64,000 nt of DNA from Capra hircus (Eukaryota; Chordata; Mammalia; Artiodactyla; Bovidae): NCBI RefSeq assembly GCF_001704415.2, contig NC_030826.1, positions 35,521,324-35,585,323 of the forward strand, read 5' to 3'. The position numbers were made by a program, and so were the translations under genes. The notes below the pieces were generated by a model, which saw nothing but the letters and a program-made list of their open reading frames with translations, was not told the DNA's origin and did no database searches. Shown here piece by piece: positions 22,668 to 33,652 of the stretch (positions are counted from its first letter, which is position 1; each line of letters begins with the position of its first letter).

Positions 22668-23213
22668 TTGTTCAGTCACTAACTCATGTCCGACCGTCCT
22701 TGCAACCCCATGAACTGCAGCACACCAGGCTTCTCTGTCCTTCACTGTCTCCCTGAGTTTGCTCAAACTCATGTCCTTTGAGTCAGTTATGCATCCCACC
22801 ATCTCGTCCTCTGTCACCCCCTTCTCCTCTTAACCTCAGTCTTTCCCAGCACCAGGGTCTTTTCCATTAAATCAGCTCTTCACATCAGGTGGCCAAAGTA
22901 TTGGAGCTTCAGCTTCATCATCAGTCCTTCCAAAGAATATTCATGTTGATTTCCTTTAGGATGGACTGGTTTGATCTCCTTGCAGTCCAAGGGACTCTCA
23001 AGCATCTTCTCCAGCACCACAGTTCAAAAGCATCAATTCTTGGACACGCGGCCTACTTTGTGCTCCAACTCTCACATTCTTACATGACTACTAGAAAAAC
23101 CATAGCTTTGTCTATATGGACCTTTGCCGGCAAGGTGATGTCTCTGCTTTTTAATATGCTGTCTAGATTTGTCATCATTTTTCTTCCAAGGAGCAAGCGT
23201 CTTTTAATTTTTT
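22668..23213 (-). mobile_element. RTE-BovB LINE 3' portion, antisense
   Basis: About 545 bp of antisense BovB ORF2 C-terminal and 3' sequence, from 'gttgttcagtcactaactca' to 'ggagcaagcgtcttttaatt'. It is more diverged than the copies at 7.7 and 59.8 kb and contains small deletions. Confidence 0.85.
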
Positions 23214-23353
23214 TCTTAATTATTTTTTATTTATGTATTTATTTATTAGCCATACCACATGGCTTGTGGGATCTCAGTTCCTTGACCAAGTACTGAACTG
23301 GAACCCAGGACACTGCTTCAGAATCTTAACTGCTAGACCACCAGGGAACTCCC
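23214..23353 (-). mobile_element. CHR-type SINE, short form, antisense
   Basis: A T-rich (antisense A) tail at about 23214-23250, then 'tgtgggatctcagttccttg', and a terminal 'agaccaccagggaactcc'. It abuts the 5' truncation point of the BovB fragment, so the SINE may have landed in or next to it. Confidence 0.75.
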
Positions 23354-23504
23354 ATAGGAAGATATCTTCATGCTTCAGTGACCTAGGACCAGGAATTCCC
23401 TGGCAGACCTAGAGAATAAAGGACCCAGAACCAATGTGCATACAGAAAATTAATACATGGAAAATTAATACAACACATACTTTTTTAATGTTTTACAGGT
23501 AATG

Positions 23505-23880
23505 GACACATATATCACTTTCTGCTGCGCACGGTTCTAGCCCAGTTTACAGATGGGGGCTATGCCATGTGCTCAGTTGTGTCCGACTCTGTGATGCTGT
23601 GGACTGCAGCCCGCCAGGCTCCTCTGTGCATGGGATTCTCCAGGCAAAAATACTGGAGTGGGTTGCCATGCCCTCCTCCAGGGGATCTTCCCGACCCAGG
23701 GCTCAAACCTGTGTCTCCTGCAGTGCAGGTGGGTTCTTTACCCACCGAGTCATCCAGGAAGACCGAAGGAGGGCTGAGGCACAGCTAATACTGCATGGCC
23801 AGTAAGTGGCAGACTTCGGATTCAGACTCAGGTAGTCTGTTCCAGAGCTCTTGCTCTTTAAGCTCTATGCTTTCTTCCCT
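23505..23880 (-). repeat. MIR-type SINE, antisense, split by Bov-tA
   Basis: The left part ends 'cagtttacagatggg'. The right part resumes 'ctgaggcacagctaatactg' and 'ggccagtaagtggcaga'. These are consecutive blocks of antisense MIR, separated by the Bov-tA at 23566-23762. Confidence 0.65.
23566..23762 (-). mobile_element. Bov-tA SINE, antisense
   Basis: Has 'gtgctcagttgtgtccgact', 'atgggattctccaggcaaaa' and, at its right end, 'accgagtcatccaggaag', the reverse of the tRNA-derived head. Confidence 0.85.
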
Positions 23881-24548
23881 CTCACTGGTTGCTATTCTGA
23901 TTTGAAGTTACAGGAATAAGACCTCTTTTGATATATTAGCCACGTCACTTGTAGAATCTCTCTACAAGAATATCAATGAGAAGAGGCTAGTGGAAGGCTC
24001 TTAGCCGTACTCTAAAGTCATGATTATGTCTTCAAAGATATACTTAGGAAATCCAGCAGCCATAAACTATAATCCCAGGCTATCTGGCAATGTTTTTAGA
24101 AATCATTGTTATATCAATTCTATAATTTTGATTTTCTTAATTTAGTTGTGTTTACTTCTCTTATTTTGGAACCACTGGGTGATGATTCCTTCAAACTGAG
24201 TAAGGGCTGTATCACTTCTAAGTAAAATTGTGAACATTGGCCTCCTGTAGCTATTTTCACACACATTCCTTACCTGTGCTGTCGATAAACAACATAAGGA
24301 AAGACCAAGTAAGCCATCAAAATAGTCTTCAACAATATGTTTCTAGCACCCATGATTTAAGTTACTTTGAAAAACTATCTTAAGGCATACCTTTGTAGTA
24401 TACGTGACTTCTATATGTATAGATGTTGTGATAACTAGTCTTTTTGCTTTATTTTTAAACATTAAGGAAATCAGATGACCTTGTTTTGAACTGATTCTGA
24501 AAGATTTTCTTTAAAAAGATCAATATATTTTGCTTTAAAATAAGAAAG
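23881..24548. other. gene-free AT-rich sequence
   Basis: Nothing recognised. Confidence 0.5.
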
Positions 24549-24824
24549 GGGGCTTTCCCAGTGGCTCAGTGGTAAAGAATCCACCTGCAGGAGACACGGG
24601 TTTGATCCCTACTCCAGGAAGATCCCACATGCCGTGGAGCAACTAAGTCCACGTGCCACGACTACTGAGCCTGTGCCCTACAGCCTGGAAGCCACAACTG
24701 CTGAAGCCTGAACCCATGCTGTGCAGCAAGAGAAGCTGGCTCACTGCAGCTAGAAAATAACCCCCAACGGCCACAACTAGAGAAAAGCCCAGCACTGCCA
24801 AAAATAGATAAATTAAAATCATTT
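24549..24824 (+). mobile_element. CHR-type SINE, long form
   Basis: The head 'ggggctttcccagtggctca', 'gggtttgatccctac' and the body with 'ggagcaactaagtccacgtg' and 'ctgcagctagaaaata' end in an A/T-rich tail. Confidence 0.8.
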
Positions 24825-24888
24825 AAAGTAAGAAGGGGTTACATTTTAGGAGGATAAGCTATTATGAAGTAACTTAGATTCCCTTTGT

Positions 24889-25030
24889 TGTTTTTTTGGG
24901 CGTATGTGTGTGTTTTGTTTTAGGCCATGCTCCGCAGCATGTGGGATCTTGGTTCCCTGACCAGGGATTGAAACCATGCTCCGTGCACTGAGGGCATAGA
25001 GTCTTAACCACTGGGCCTCCAGGGAAGTCG
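24889..25030 (-). mobile_element. CHR-type SINE, short form, antisense
   Basis: A T/G-rich start, 'gcatgtgggatcttggttcc', 'ccagggattgaaaccatgct' and the end 'ggcctccagggaagtcg'. Confidence 0.75.
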
Positions 25031-27036
25031 CATATATTCCCTTTATTGTTGCTATTCATTTTGAACATGTTTAAACTGCACAATAAACAAAAGCCCACTT
25101 AAAAAGTAGCTCAGAAGAGTTTCTGTAATTTCTATATGTATTCAATCTTGTTATACTAAATGCCTAGTATTTTGACTTGGGGTTAAATTTAACTGGACCA
25201 AATATTGCTGAACCATTAGATGCGCTTATGGAGGTTTAGATTGGGCTACAAGTCTTGTCAGTAATGGTATTTGACTTGTGAATAGTGAAACCTCTACTAA
25301 CCATTTCTCAGTGTTTGAGTTTTACGATTTCTATTTAAGAAGACTTGCTTTATACATATAATCTATAAGTGAAGCTTTGAGATCATCTTGTAATTAGGCA
25401 AAGCTTAGGAAAAAGGACATTGGGAAGCAGCTCATGTCTGGAGGCAACTGGAAATTATGAGTCTAGTTCCTTTCTTAAGCATATTAAGAAATTTGACTCA
25501 GATGGCTCAATTTCTTCATCTGCAAAGTAAGTACAGTGATATCAATACACTTCCCCAGGGAATTATAAGGAAATAATCACCTATCAAAAATTGCAATGCA
25601 TTCTTAGAAGCCACGAGGTCCAGAATTTTATTCATATTTGTTGTGTTGCCCCTTGACAGCAAGAATGTAAATTAAAACCATAACTGTCTTTATTCAACAT
25701 TTTGTTGTCCAGTCTATTAGTTGCATCAACAGAGAATTGAATGAAAATTCTACAGTAATATCCCAAAAGCTATTTTATCCATGTTTCCATAATAAATACC
25801 ACTGAGTTTGTATTTCTAGTTTTGAGTCGCTGATAGGGAAGCCCGTGTCTCAGCATTCTTTTTTATACAATCAGCAAGTTGATTTAAACCTAGTGTACAA
25901 GTTGGCATTCTTTTGGGAGCAGTCAAAAATGTTTGCTGAAGTGTCCACACTGTTGTGAAAAGTATTGAAATGGTTGTTCCTAAAGAGTACCGCTCAGGAA
26001 CAGGAAGAGTTAAAATGTAGCTTTGAGGGTAGATGGGTCATGTGGATAATGTCTCTAGCTTTATTTTAGTGCAGGTAGAAAAGAAGAGGAGGTTTGCTTT
26101 ACAGAAGGGAAAAACATTGAGGACTTGGAAGGAAAAACACATTCCTCATCTGGCATTATGAGTACTTTACTTCACTGATAAAATATGACCAGTGTGCAGA
26201 ACAGAGAACAGGTGTAAAATATTTTTAGACAAATCTTGGCATATGCTCTAGGTCGCACCCCTTCTGCCTATACACTCAAGTGTTTCAAAAATAATGTGGA
26301 AAAGCCACATTCACAAAATAAGATACTGCTTTTATGGGGTTTTTTGTACAAAATGTTAAAGTCAAACATAAGCTTCTATCCCAGCCATCAGGTTGCAGCT
26401 ATTTTTAAACACTAGCTCTCCACATGCCCTTTGACAGCTTTTGAGTCTCCTTTTCCTTCCTTAGTGCTGTTGAGAGAGCTGGGAGAATATGGTTCCATAG
26501 CCTCTTTTGGAGCATGAAAGCTAGGTTGTGATATTTCCCCAAACCAGATACTAATTCAAAACAATTTTGAATGTCCTTTGGCCTAGAAAGGTAAGACAAG
26601 TATGGACATGGCATTGTCTAGCTGGGTTTCTAGCAGGTGAGTATGAGTTGATGACTTCTGGATACTGATAGACAGGAATACTGATGCTCCTTCTATCAGT
26701 ATTGTTTAAGAAATGGAATCACAGGCCCCTGCAACTGTCTATTTTAGTCCAGAGTTCAGATGTTCTGTGACATGAATTCAGTAGTTCTAGGGACAATTCC
26801 TTTTTCTGTTTTGAGCTAAATGCAAGTACTCCTTTCAGATGGCTTTTCCTGGCCACCTCTCCAACCAAACATGGATTCATTTCTAGTAAGGATAAAGGCT
26901 GGATGTTTATTTGTTTTGTAATGAGTATGTCTGCTCTTTCTTCACTGATTCTTCAGATCTGCCTACTGGTCTCAGAGCTCTTTTTTACAAAAAAGAACAA
27001 GAACCTTCCTTGTTTTGTACACTACCTGCCATCCTT
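25031..27036. other. gene-free stretch with one MIR
   Basis: About 25400-25600 resembles a plus-strand MIR ('ctcaatttcttcatctgcaa', then 'gggaattataaggaaataat'). The remainder appears unique, and no exon was found. This is the longest stretch between TOB1 and the G/T array without a young SINE. Confidence 0.55.
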
Positions 27037-27122
27037 TTTTTTTTTTTTTTGCACCTTGCGTGAACCCACACCCCCTCCAGTGGAAGTGTGGAGTCTTAAC
27101 CACAGGGCTGCAGGGGAGCCCC
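27037..27122 (-). mobile_element. CHR-type SINE fragment, antisense
   Basis: A 15-T run followed by 'gcaccttgcgtgaacccaca' and 'ccacagggctgcaggggagc'; a degraded short copy. Confidence 0.6.
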
Positions 27123-27337
27123 AGTTCATTTTAAAGTTCTATAGAGTTCTGTGACTGACTTTCGGCTAATTCCTTTCTATTTCCAGGAAACATGATGGGG
27201 ATCCCTAAACCACTTCAATCCAATGCTTAAGACAGCTGCAATCCCTGGACAGCCTTTCTAGAAACCAAGGTGTCACCAGAGGCCATTTAACTAAAGACTG
27301 AGAAAACCCAGTTTCCGTAAGGATATAAAGGGTTCTG

Positions 27338-27386
27338 AACCCAGGGCTCCTGCATTGCAGGCAGATTCTTTACTGTCTGAACTACA
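27338..27386 (-). repeat. Bov-tA SINE fragment, antisense
   Basis: Only the tRNA-derived part is left: 'gggctcctgcattgcaggca' followed by 'gattctttactgtctgaact'. Confidence 0.6.
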
Positions 27387-27934
27387 TAAAGAGTTTTACC
27401 TGGAGAAATTTCATGTTTTTGAATCTTACAATAGATTGGAAAATATATTGGAAGAAAGGGAGAAACTTTTTTTGGGGGGTGGGAACTTAGGAAGAAATAT
27501 TTTTTGGAAAGAGATTCTTATTTAGTTCAAAGAACTTTTGGGGTTCTGTATAAAGGAGAAGAGAAATAAGACGTCATCTCCCCAGGAGCTTCTGCCAGAG
27601 GAGAAGAGTCCAACAGCAGAAAGAAAAGGGTTAACAAATGTCCCTTCTATCTGCCCTTGCTTCAGGTGTGGGAAAGGTGAAAGAACAGTAAAACAGCCTG
27701 TGTGTGCGCAGCTGTGGCACTCCTCCTGAAGACCGTTTCCCTAGATGGATATTTTGCAGAAGTTTGGAGACCCAGGACAAGTCCCCTAGTCCAGGTACAC
27801 CACACTCTCCTGATGATTACAAGTTTTCTTCCAGACTTTAACAATCAGTAGGTAGCTGTACCAGTACTTTGCATGCTACCTATTTGAATGATTTTGATAT
27901 TATCAAAAGTCTTGTGGAACTGAAGTGATAACCA
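27387..27934. other. gene-free sequence
   Basis: Nothing recognised. Confidence 0.5.
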
Positions 27935-28455
27935 ACCTCAGAAAGTCAATAATAATCATCAACATTTTATAGTATTTACTGTGTGCAGAATATTGTTCTA
28001 AGCAGTTGTACATTTTAGCTCACTAAATTTCATAAGCCCCACTCCAGTACTCTTGCCTGGAGAATCCCATGGATGGAGGAGCCTGGTAGGCTGCAGTCCA
28101 TGGGGTCGCAAAGAGTCGGACACAACTGAGCGACTTCACTTTCACTTTTCTCTTTCATGCATTGGAGAAGGAAATGGCAACCCACTCCAGTGTTCTTGCC
28201 TGGAGAATCCCAGGGACGGTGGAGCCTGGTGGGCTGCCGTCTGTGAGGTCGCAGAGAGTCCAGAGTCGGACACGACTGAAGCGACTTAGCAGCAGCAGCA
28301 GCAGCAGATTTCATAAGAAGCCTCCGAAGGTTATGCTATTTCCCTCATTTACGGAGGGAAGCGGAGTTTGTGACATAGTTACTGCCAGTAGAGTCAGGAT
28401 TTGGACTGTGGGAGTCTAGTTCCAAAAGTCCACGATCCTTAACCATGATACTTAC
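27935..28455 (-). repeat. MIR SINE, antisense, split by Bov-A2
   Basis: The left half has 'tagtatttactgtgtgcaga' and 'ttgttctaagcagttgtaca'. The right half has 'gctatttccctcatttacgg' and 'gattctaac'-like downstream blocks ending near 'ccttaaccatgatac'. The two halves are consecutive antisense MIR segments around the insertion. Confidence 0.7.
28037..28307 (+). mobile_element. Bov-A2 SINE (dimer) with AGC tail
   Basis: Two BovB-derived monomers in tandem, 28037-28140 and about 28145-28285, ending in an AGC tail. A perfect 10-bp target duplication, atttcataag, flanks it at 28027-28036 and 28308-28317. Confidence 0.95.
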
Positions 28456-28953
28456 TACTCCTTTGACCTCCATAGGAAGGCTTTGTGAAAGAACCACACT
28501 CGATTACATGGGAGACAGTATCTAAACCATACTTTGTGCCATTTCCCTCCCCAAACACCTGGCCTGGTCCTTTAAGTGGTCGTTTGCTCAGCAACCCTAA
28601 ACTTGTGTTAATATTAGCCTTTGCCAGGAAAAGAAAATCTGCTGCAGAAATACAGCTGGGAGTGGGTTGCAAGAGTTTGCATGCCATGGGCTAGTTTTCA
28701 GCATCCACATCCTGCTGCTGTCCGGGTGCTCAGATTCTCTTTGAGGCACGTTCACATGCCTGAAGTCTTTGGTTCAGGGCTTTACTAGCCTTTACAATAG
28801 ATAGCAAAAGGGTCAGGCTGACTTGACGGTCAGATTCCATTCAAGTCCTTAAATTGTATCAAAGTGAGGTAGCATTAAAAGAGCCCCTACGTTCACCCAA
28901 TCAACACATTTATCAAGCATCTACTGGGTTATGAACTGGTGATACATATATAA

Positions 28954-29052
28954 GCCTGGAGAATCCCAGAGACAGAGGAGCCTGGTGGGCTGCTGTCTAT
29001 GGGCTCGCACAGAGTCAGACACGACTGAAGCGACTTAGCAGCAGCAGCAGCA
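28954..29052 (+). mobile_element. Bov-A2 SINE, single truncated monomer
   Basis: Contains 'cctggagaatcccagagaca' and 'gactgaagcgacttagcagc' with an AGC tail. It is cut off at the 5' side. Confidence 0.85.
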
Positions 29053-30689
29053 AGGGCTTATACTCTAGCAAATAATAACACACACACCCAAATAACCATA
29101 CACAGGAGAGTGTGGAGGTATGAAAAAAAAATGGAGAGAGATGACATCCATCTGAGGGGTTCTAGCCTGGGGAGGAGTAATCAAGTTATGAAGAATGGGT
29201 CACCTGGGGAAACATGGGTTCTCTCAAATTCCCAGCCCCAGTGGAGGAAAAATTTGGTCCTAGTTCTTTTGCTTTATCTGATATGTCCATAGCAGGAGAA
29301 TTTGTGCTAACTCTTAGGGAAAAGAGCCAAGGCATCTGAACTAGAAGGCTTGCTACCAGCCCCACGCTCCTAGGAATAGCTGCTTTTAACTTTGGGTATT
29401 GTAATTTTTTTTTTTTTTTCAATGTTCCAAGCTTTGAACAGAAGTACTGTGAAAGAGAGGTGGTTTGGAATTTATTTATTTGTGAGACCCAGGGGTGAGA
29501 TGGGGAGGTGACGGAAGAAGTCCAGGGTAGAAGTGGTGGTAGTGAGGGAAAGAAAGCGCAGGAAGGGAAACTACCCTAGTTTCAGCTTTAAATGCGTATC
29601 CTAAAAACCACGTCAGGCTAGAAGCTCCCTCTAGGGGTCACCTCATTTGTTTTCCCACCTTTAGAGACAAAATTTCTTGTTTTTTTGTAATTATCAGGGT
29701 TCAGAGCAGGTAGCGTCCTTCCAGAAGCTGGAGTGGGTAGAATGTGTGTGCTCACTGCACAAATCCAGACACCGCCAGCTCACTCCCGCTCGCTGTTCCC
29801 ATCACCACATTGTACTCCTGGCCAAGGTAGCTTGTGTTTTCAGAGCTCAGCTGTTTCACTTTCCAGCTTGGCTTTTTGCTTGCTTATAATATCTTCCAGT
29901 TTGAGCATAAGTCATAGAAAGAGGCTTTGGTGAGGAAGCTTTATCATATCTAAGCACGAGATTAATAGCCGCAAATAAATTTTCCCCTGGGTCACTTTCC
30001 CTGAGCAATGCCTTTGCCGAGTCTCCCCTAAGTTCCCTTTATGGCTAAGCACTCTCTCATCCTCTGAAAATACCACACACGCTGGCCAAACCCCTTCACG
30101 TGCCGTGGGACTGTCCAGAGAACGTCACTGCTCTGTACGAAGTTTGGCTCTTGCTTTGGAACAGAAAACATCAGTCTCACCCCAACATCACCAGTAAGAA
30201 GATAGAGGTCTAGGCCCCACAGGTTTCCCTCCAGACTCCTTGGTAACTGTTAAGAGCTAAGTAATATTCTATAGGAGTGTAGGGACTTCATTAAGCCTCC
30301 AAATAAAATTACTCCTAGTAACCCTGTCACTAGGGTTAGACAACCTTAGGGTCCAGACTTCCAACTGAATCCCACACTCACCTTGGAATAGCTGTGCCCC
30401 GTGAATCTTTTTCAGCCTCGGATTTCCTATCTGAGAAAGCCTGCTTGTTACAGTTACTGTGAGGGCCACTAAGGGATACGAAGCATTGACTGTAATCCTC
30501 GTCCCCACAGGGAATGACCTGAATACTCTCGACTCTTCTGTGAGAGGGCCTTACATCCTCTCCTCGTTTAAATGTGACTTTTCATGAGAATTCCACACAG
30601 TGAAACTTCCTGGTGGATTAGCAGGGAGACGGGAAGAAGCAAAAGAGAAAACAAATGTACTCCACTGTTCTTGACTCTGTGGTGAAATA
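29053..30689. other. gene-free sequence
   Basis: No exon recognised. Contains a T run at about 29405-29420 that could be the tail of an unrecognised retroposon. Confidence 0.5.
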
Positions 30690-30905
30690 TATTATACATG
30701 TGGTTAAATGCATGGGCTTTGGAGTCACAGAAACTGACCTAAGCTTGGTTTCGTGCTTGGCCAGGGGCCTTCAGCAAATTACTCAATCTCTCTGAGCCTC
30801 AGTTTCGTCATCTCTGAGATGGATGACATACATACCACAGGGCTATAAATCTTTAATGAGATAGTGTGTGTTGAGCACATACTAGGTACTGCAGGCTACT
30901 ATTAA
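30690..30905 (+). repeat. MIR SINE
   Basis: Well preserved: 'catgggctttggagtcacag', 'aaattactcaatctctctga' and 'gcctcagtttcgtcatctct'. Confidence 0.85.
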
Positions 30906-31420
30906 TGGAAACTACTAACCCTGCTCTCACAGCATCTAGGTGGTAAAGAGCAGGGATACCTTCCAAGAGGCCTGAGGTGGGGACGGGTCACCACCTGTGT
31001 AAGACTCACTGAAGCTGCATTCTGCTCATCCACGAACACTGGCCTTTCCTCTTATTAGGGTCACAGGTGAAATAGCTGGTTGTGATGATTGAGAAGATTG
31101 CTTTGAGTCTGAATTACTGGTTATACCAAGACTCTGAGGCTGTTTCCCCTTTTATTCTTTTGTTCTTTTTGGTGCATTGAGAAGGTGAGTGGTGCTTGAA
31201 ATAAGGGATCAGTAAGAACTCAGCTCCATGCTCGAAGGTATTAGAGCTGGGAATGGTAGGGAGATGCTCGTAGGGCCTCCATGGAGGTCCCAGATGTTCC
31301 CCATCTCTACCCCGTTGCTACGCTTATCTCTCACTGCGTCCAGCACAACTCAGGGTGTGTCTGTCTCTCTCCTCTCTTCTCTGGCTACCCTTGTCCTAGA
31401 CTCTTCCTTTGTCAGCAAAG
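30906..31420. other. gene-free sequence
   Basis: Nothing recognised other than short open frames without domain features. Confidence 0.5.
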
Positions 31421-31636
31421 GAGACTGTATCTGTTCTTTGCTGTCCAAGGGCAGCTTTGGGGAGAGGGGCCTGGTCTCATCTCCTGGTTCTTTCCAGCCA
31501 CGAGTAACAGCAATTATCTGGCTGAGACTGTATCTGGTTCTTACTTTGCTGTCCAAGGCAGCTTTGGGGAGAGGGGCCTGTTCTCATCTCCTGGTTCTTT
31601 CCAGCCACGAGTGGGAACATGCAACAGCAATTATCT
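31421..31636. repeat. near-identical tandem duplication, ~103-bp period
   Basis: The unit starting GAGACTGTATCTG at 31421 recurs at 31524. Both copies contain 'gcagctttggggagaggggc', 'tctcatctcctggttctttc' and 'ccagccacgagt'. They differ by a few substitutions and small indels; the second copy has an extra 'gggaacatgc' before its 'aacagcaattatct' end. No flanking target duplication or poly-A is seen, so this is a local duplication and not a retroposon. Confidence 0.9.
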
Positions 31637-31694
31637 CCAACCAGCTGGAGCAACCAGGCCCAGGGCTGACTACTACTAGAGAGGCACTGTGGGA

Positions 31695-31825
31695 ACAGTT
31701 ATTATTCATTGCTTACCGATGAAGATACTGAGGCATGAGAGCTTAACTTACCCAAAGTCACAGAGCCAGTGTTTGAGCCCAGATACTCTGACTCAAGACC
31801 CCACGCTCTGCCTGCCATGACTCTG
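31695..31825 (-). repeat. MIR SINE, antisense
   Basis: Contains 'gatgaagatactgaggcatg', 'aacttacccaaagtcacaga' and 'gagcccagatactctgactc'. Confidence 0.8.
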
Positions 31826-32135
31826 CCCTCCGTCACGGCCCCTCACCCCGTATACCACGGAAACTGGAGGGCCGAAGGCCTAAAATGTCTGGTGCCTCTT
31901 TTATTAAAGAAAGTCTTACGCAATTCAGTTCTAACAGCACTGACCATAACGAAGTGATTCTTAGACCCTCAGTCGGCCCTTCTGCGGCATCTCTGAAGAC
32001 CTGCTGAGTACCTGGCCCGCCAGTGGGAGCGCTTCACCATTGTCTTGGGTGCCGTGTCATGCCGTGAGCATATCTAGTCGAGAGCCCCTGCTGTCTGCCT
32101 CCTATCAGCAGCCCTTCTCCAGCATATTCAGCTGA
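31826..32135. other. gene-free sequence
   Basis: Nothing recognised. Confidence 0.45.
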
Positions 32136-32453
32136 AGTTTTGGTAGCTCGTCTTCCCCTGTGTGCCGCACTGCTGGGGCCTGGTGTGCATGGACTCCGTT
32201 TTGTGCACCTGCTCTGGGATTACTTTGGCGGGTGGGGGTCCTCACTGCAGCACACAGACTTTCTCTAGTCTTGGTGCCTGGGGGCTTCTCCCATTTCAGA
32301 GCACAGGCTCTAGAGCACGTGGGCTTCGATCGTTGTGCCCCACAGGTTCAGTTGCCCAGCAGCACATGGGATCTTAATTCCCCGACCAGGCTCAAACTCC
32401 TGTCCCCTCTGTTGGAAGGCGGATTCTTAACCGCTGGACCACCAGGGAAGTCC
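32136..32453 (-). mobile_element. CHR-type SINE, long form, antisense
   Basis: The body has 'gagcacaggctctagagcac' and 'cacatgggatcttaattccc'. The right end 'gctggaccaccagggaagtc' is the reverse of the SINE head. Confidence 0.8.
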
Positions 32454-32744
32454 CAGGAACACTGGGATATTAAGAAAGGCCATCAGGAACTTTATTTGCA
32501 AGAAGGCTTACAGAAGACTTCTGTGAGAGAAGATGAGGGGGTTTTTTTGAGGTTGAGATCAGAGCCCCGAGACAGTGGGGTAATTCCAAAGGCCCCTGTG
32601 GCAGTAGGACCCATGAGACGAAAACCAGGAGCTGCCTAAAATAGCAGGAGTCCCTGGGGTCCTTGGCAGGGCAGGAGCCTAGAGTCAGGACCCTACCCCT
32701 ACACAAGACTTCTGAGAAGACAAGAACTACAGTGCAATCCTTTG

Positions 32745-32880
32745 TAACAGTCCTATCCAACAGAATTTTCTGTGATGACTGTCCAATATGGTAGCCACCA
32801 AACACGTGACATGTGACACTTGGACTATAGATAGGAGGCTGAGGAACTGACTTTTTAAATTTTATCATTATTTCCTATGA
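32745..32880 (+). repeat. hAT-Charlie-like DNA transposon remnant (MER type)
   Basis: Has 'tcctatccaacagaattttc' and 'actgtccaatatggtagcca', then 'acatgtgacacttggacta'. This is the same family as the split element at 10215-10680, more degraded. Confidence 0.55.
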
Positions 32881-33039
32881 AGTCATTTATGTGAATTCAA
32901 TACTATTGAAGTGTGCAGTTTTATGACTTTCTGTACAGCCTTGGCACTCCTGGAGGAGCAGAAGTGGCGGTTACGGATGTTCGGGAGGGGGTTGGCCATT
33001 AGGGGCCTCAGCCTTAAGCCAATTGGTTAAAATATATAT

Positions 33040-33190
33040 CTCACTCTGGAGAGAATATGGGCACTAAAGTCAGACAGACCCAGGATCCAGACAGAGCCTG
33101 GCTCTTGGGCTAGTTTCCTTTGAACATTAAAGGATTAAGGATTAAACTGGACAACAAATGTAAAGTGCCTGATCAGAGCTGTTCGCACTT
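33040..33190 (+). repeat. MIR SINE, degraded
   Basis: Recognised from 'ggcactaaagtcagacagac' and 'gcctggctcttgggctagtt', then 'aaatgtaaagtgcctgatca'. Confidence 0.55.
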
Positions 33191-33193
33191 GGG

Positions 33194-33308
33194 GATTCCC
33201 TGGTGGTCCAGTGGTTAGCAGTGCTTTCACTGCTGGGGTCCCAGGTTCACTCCATGGTAGGGAGCTGAGATTCCACAAGTCCTGTGATGCAGAAAAAAAA
33301 AAAAAAAA
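33194..33308 (+). mobile_element. CHR-type SINE, short form, with A tail
   Basis: 'gattccctggtggtccagtg', 'gtcccaggttcactccatgg' and a 16-A tail (about 33293-33308). Confidence 0.75.
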
Positions 33309-33652
33309 GGACTTCCCTGGTGGCGCAGTGGATAAGAATCCTCCTGCTAATGCAGGGGACACGGGTTCGATTCCTGGCCCAGGAAGACCCCACATGCTGC
33401 AGGGCAACAATGGCCATGTGCCACAACTTCTGAACCCACATTCTAGGGCCTGCTGAGCCACAACTGAGCCCAGGTGCTGTGACTACTGAAGCCTGTGTAC
33501 CTGGAGCCTGTGCTCCACAGAGCAGACCCCGCAGTGAGAAGCCCACGCACCACAGTGAAGAGTAGCCCGTGCTCGCCACGACCAGAGGAAGCCCCCTCAC
33601 AGCAACAAAACCTCAGTGCAACCAAAACGATAAAGAAGAAAAAAAAATTTTT
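33309..33652 (+). mobile_element. CHR-type SINE, long form, landed in another SINE's A tail
   Basis: It starts with a perfect head, 'ggacttccctggtggcgcag', directly after the A run of the preceding SINE, and carries the full long body ending in an A/T-rich tail. It is one of the best preserved long copies in the window. Confidence 0.85.

Noticed and set aside
32160..32639. 159-codon plus-strand open frame
   Set aside because: Mostly antisense CHR SINE sequence with unrelated flank; no coding evidence.
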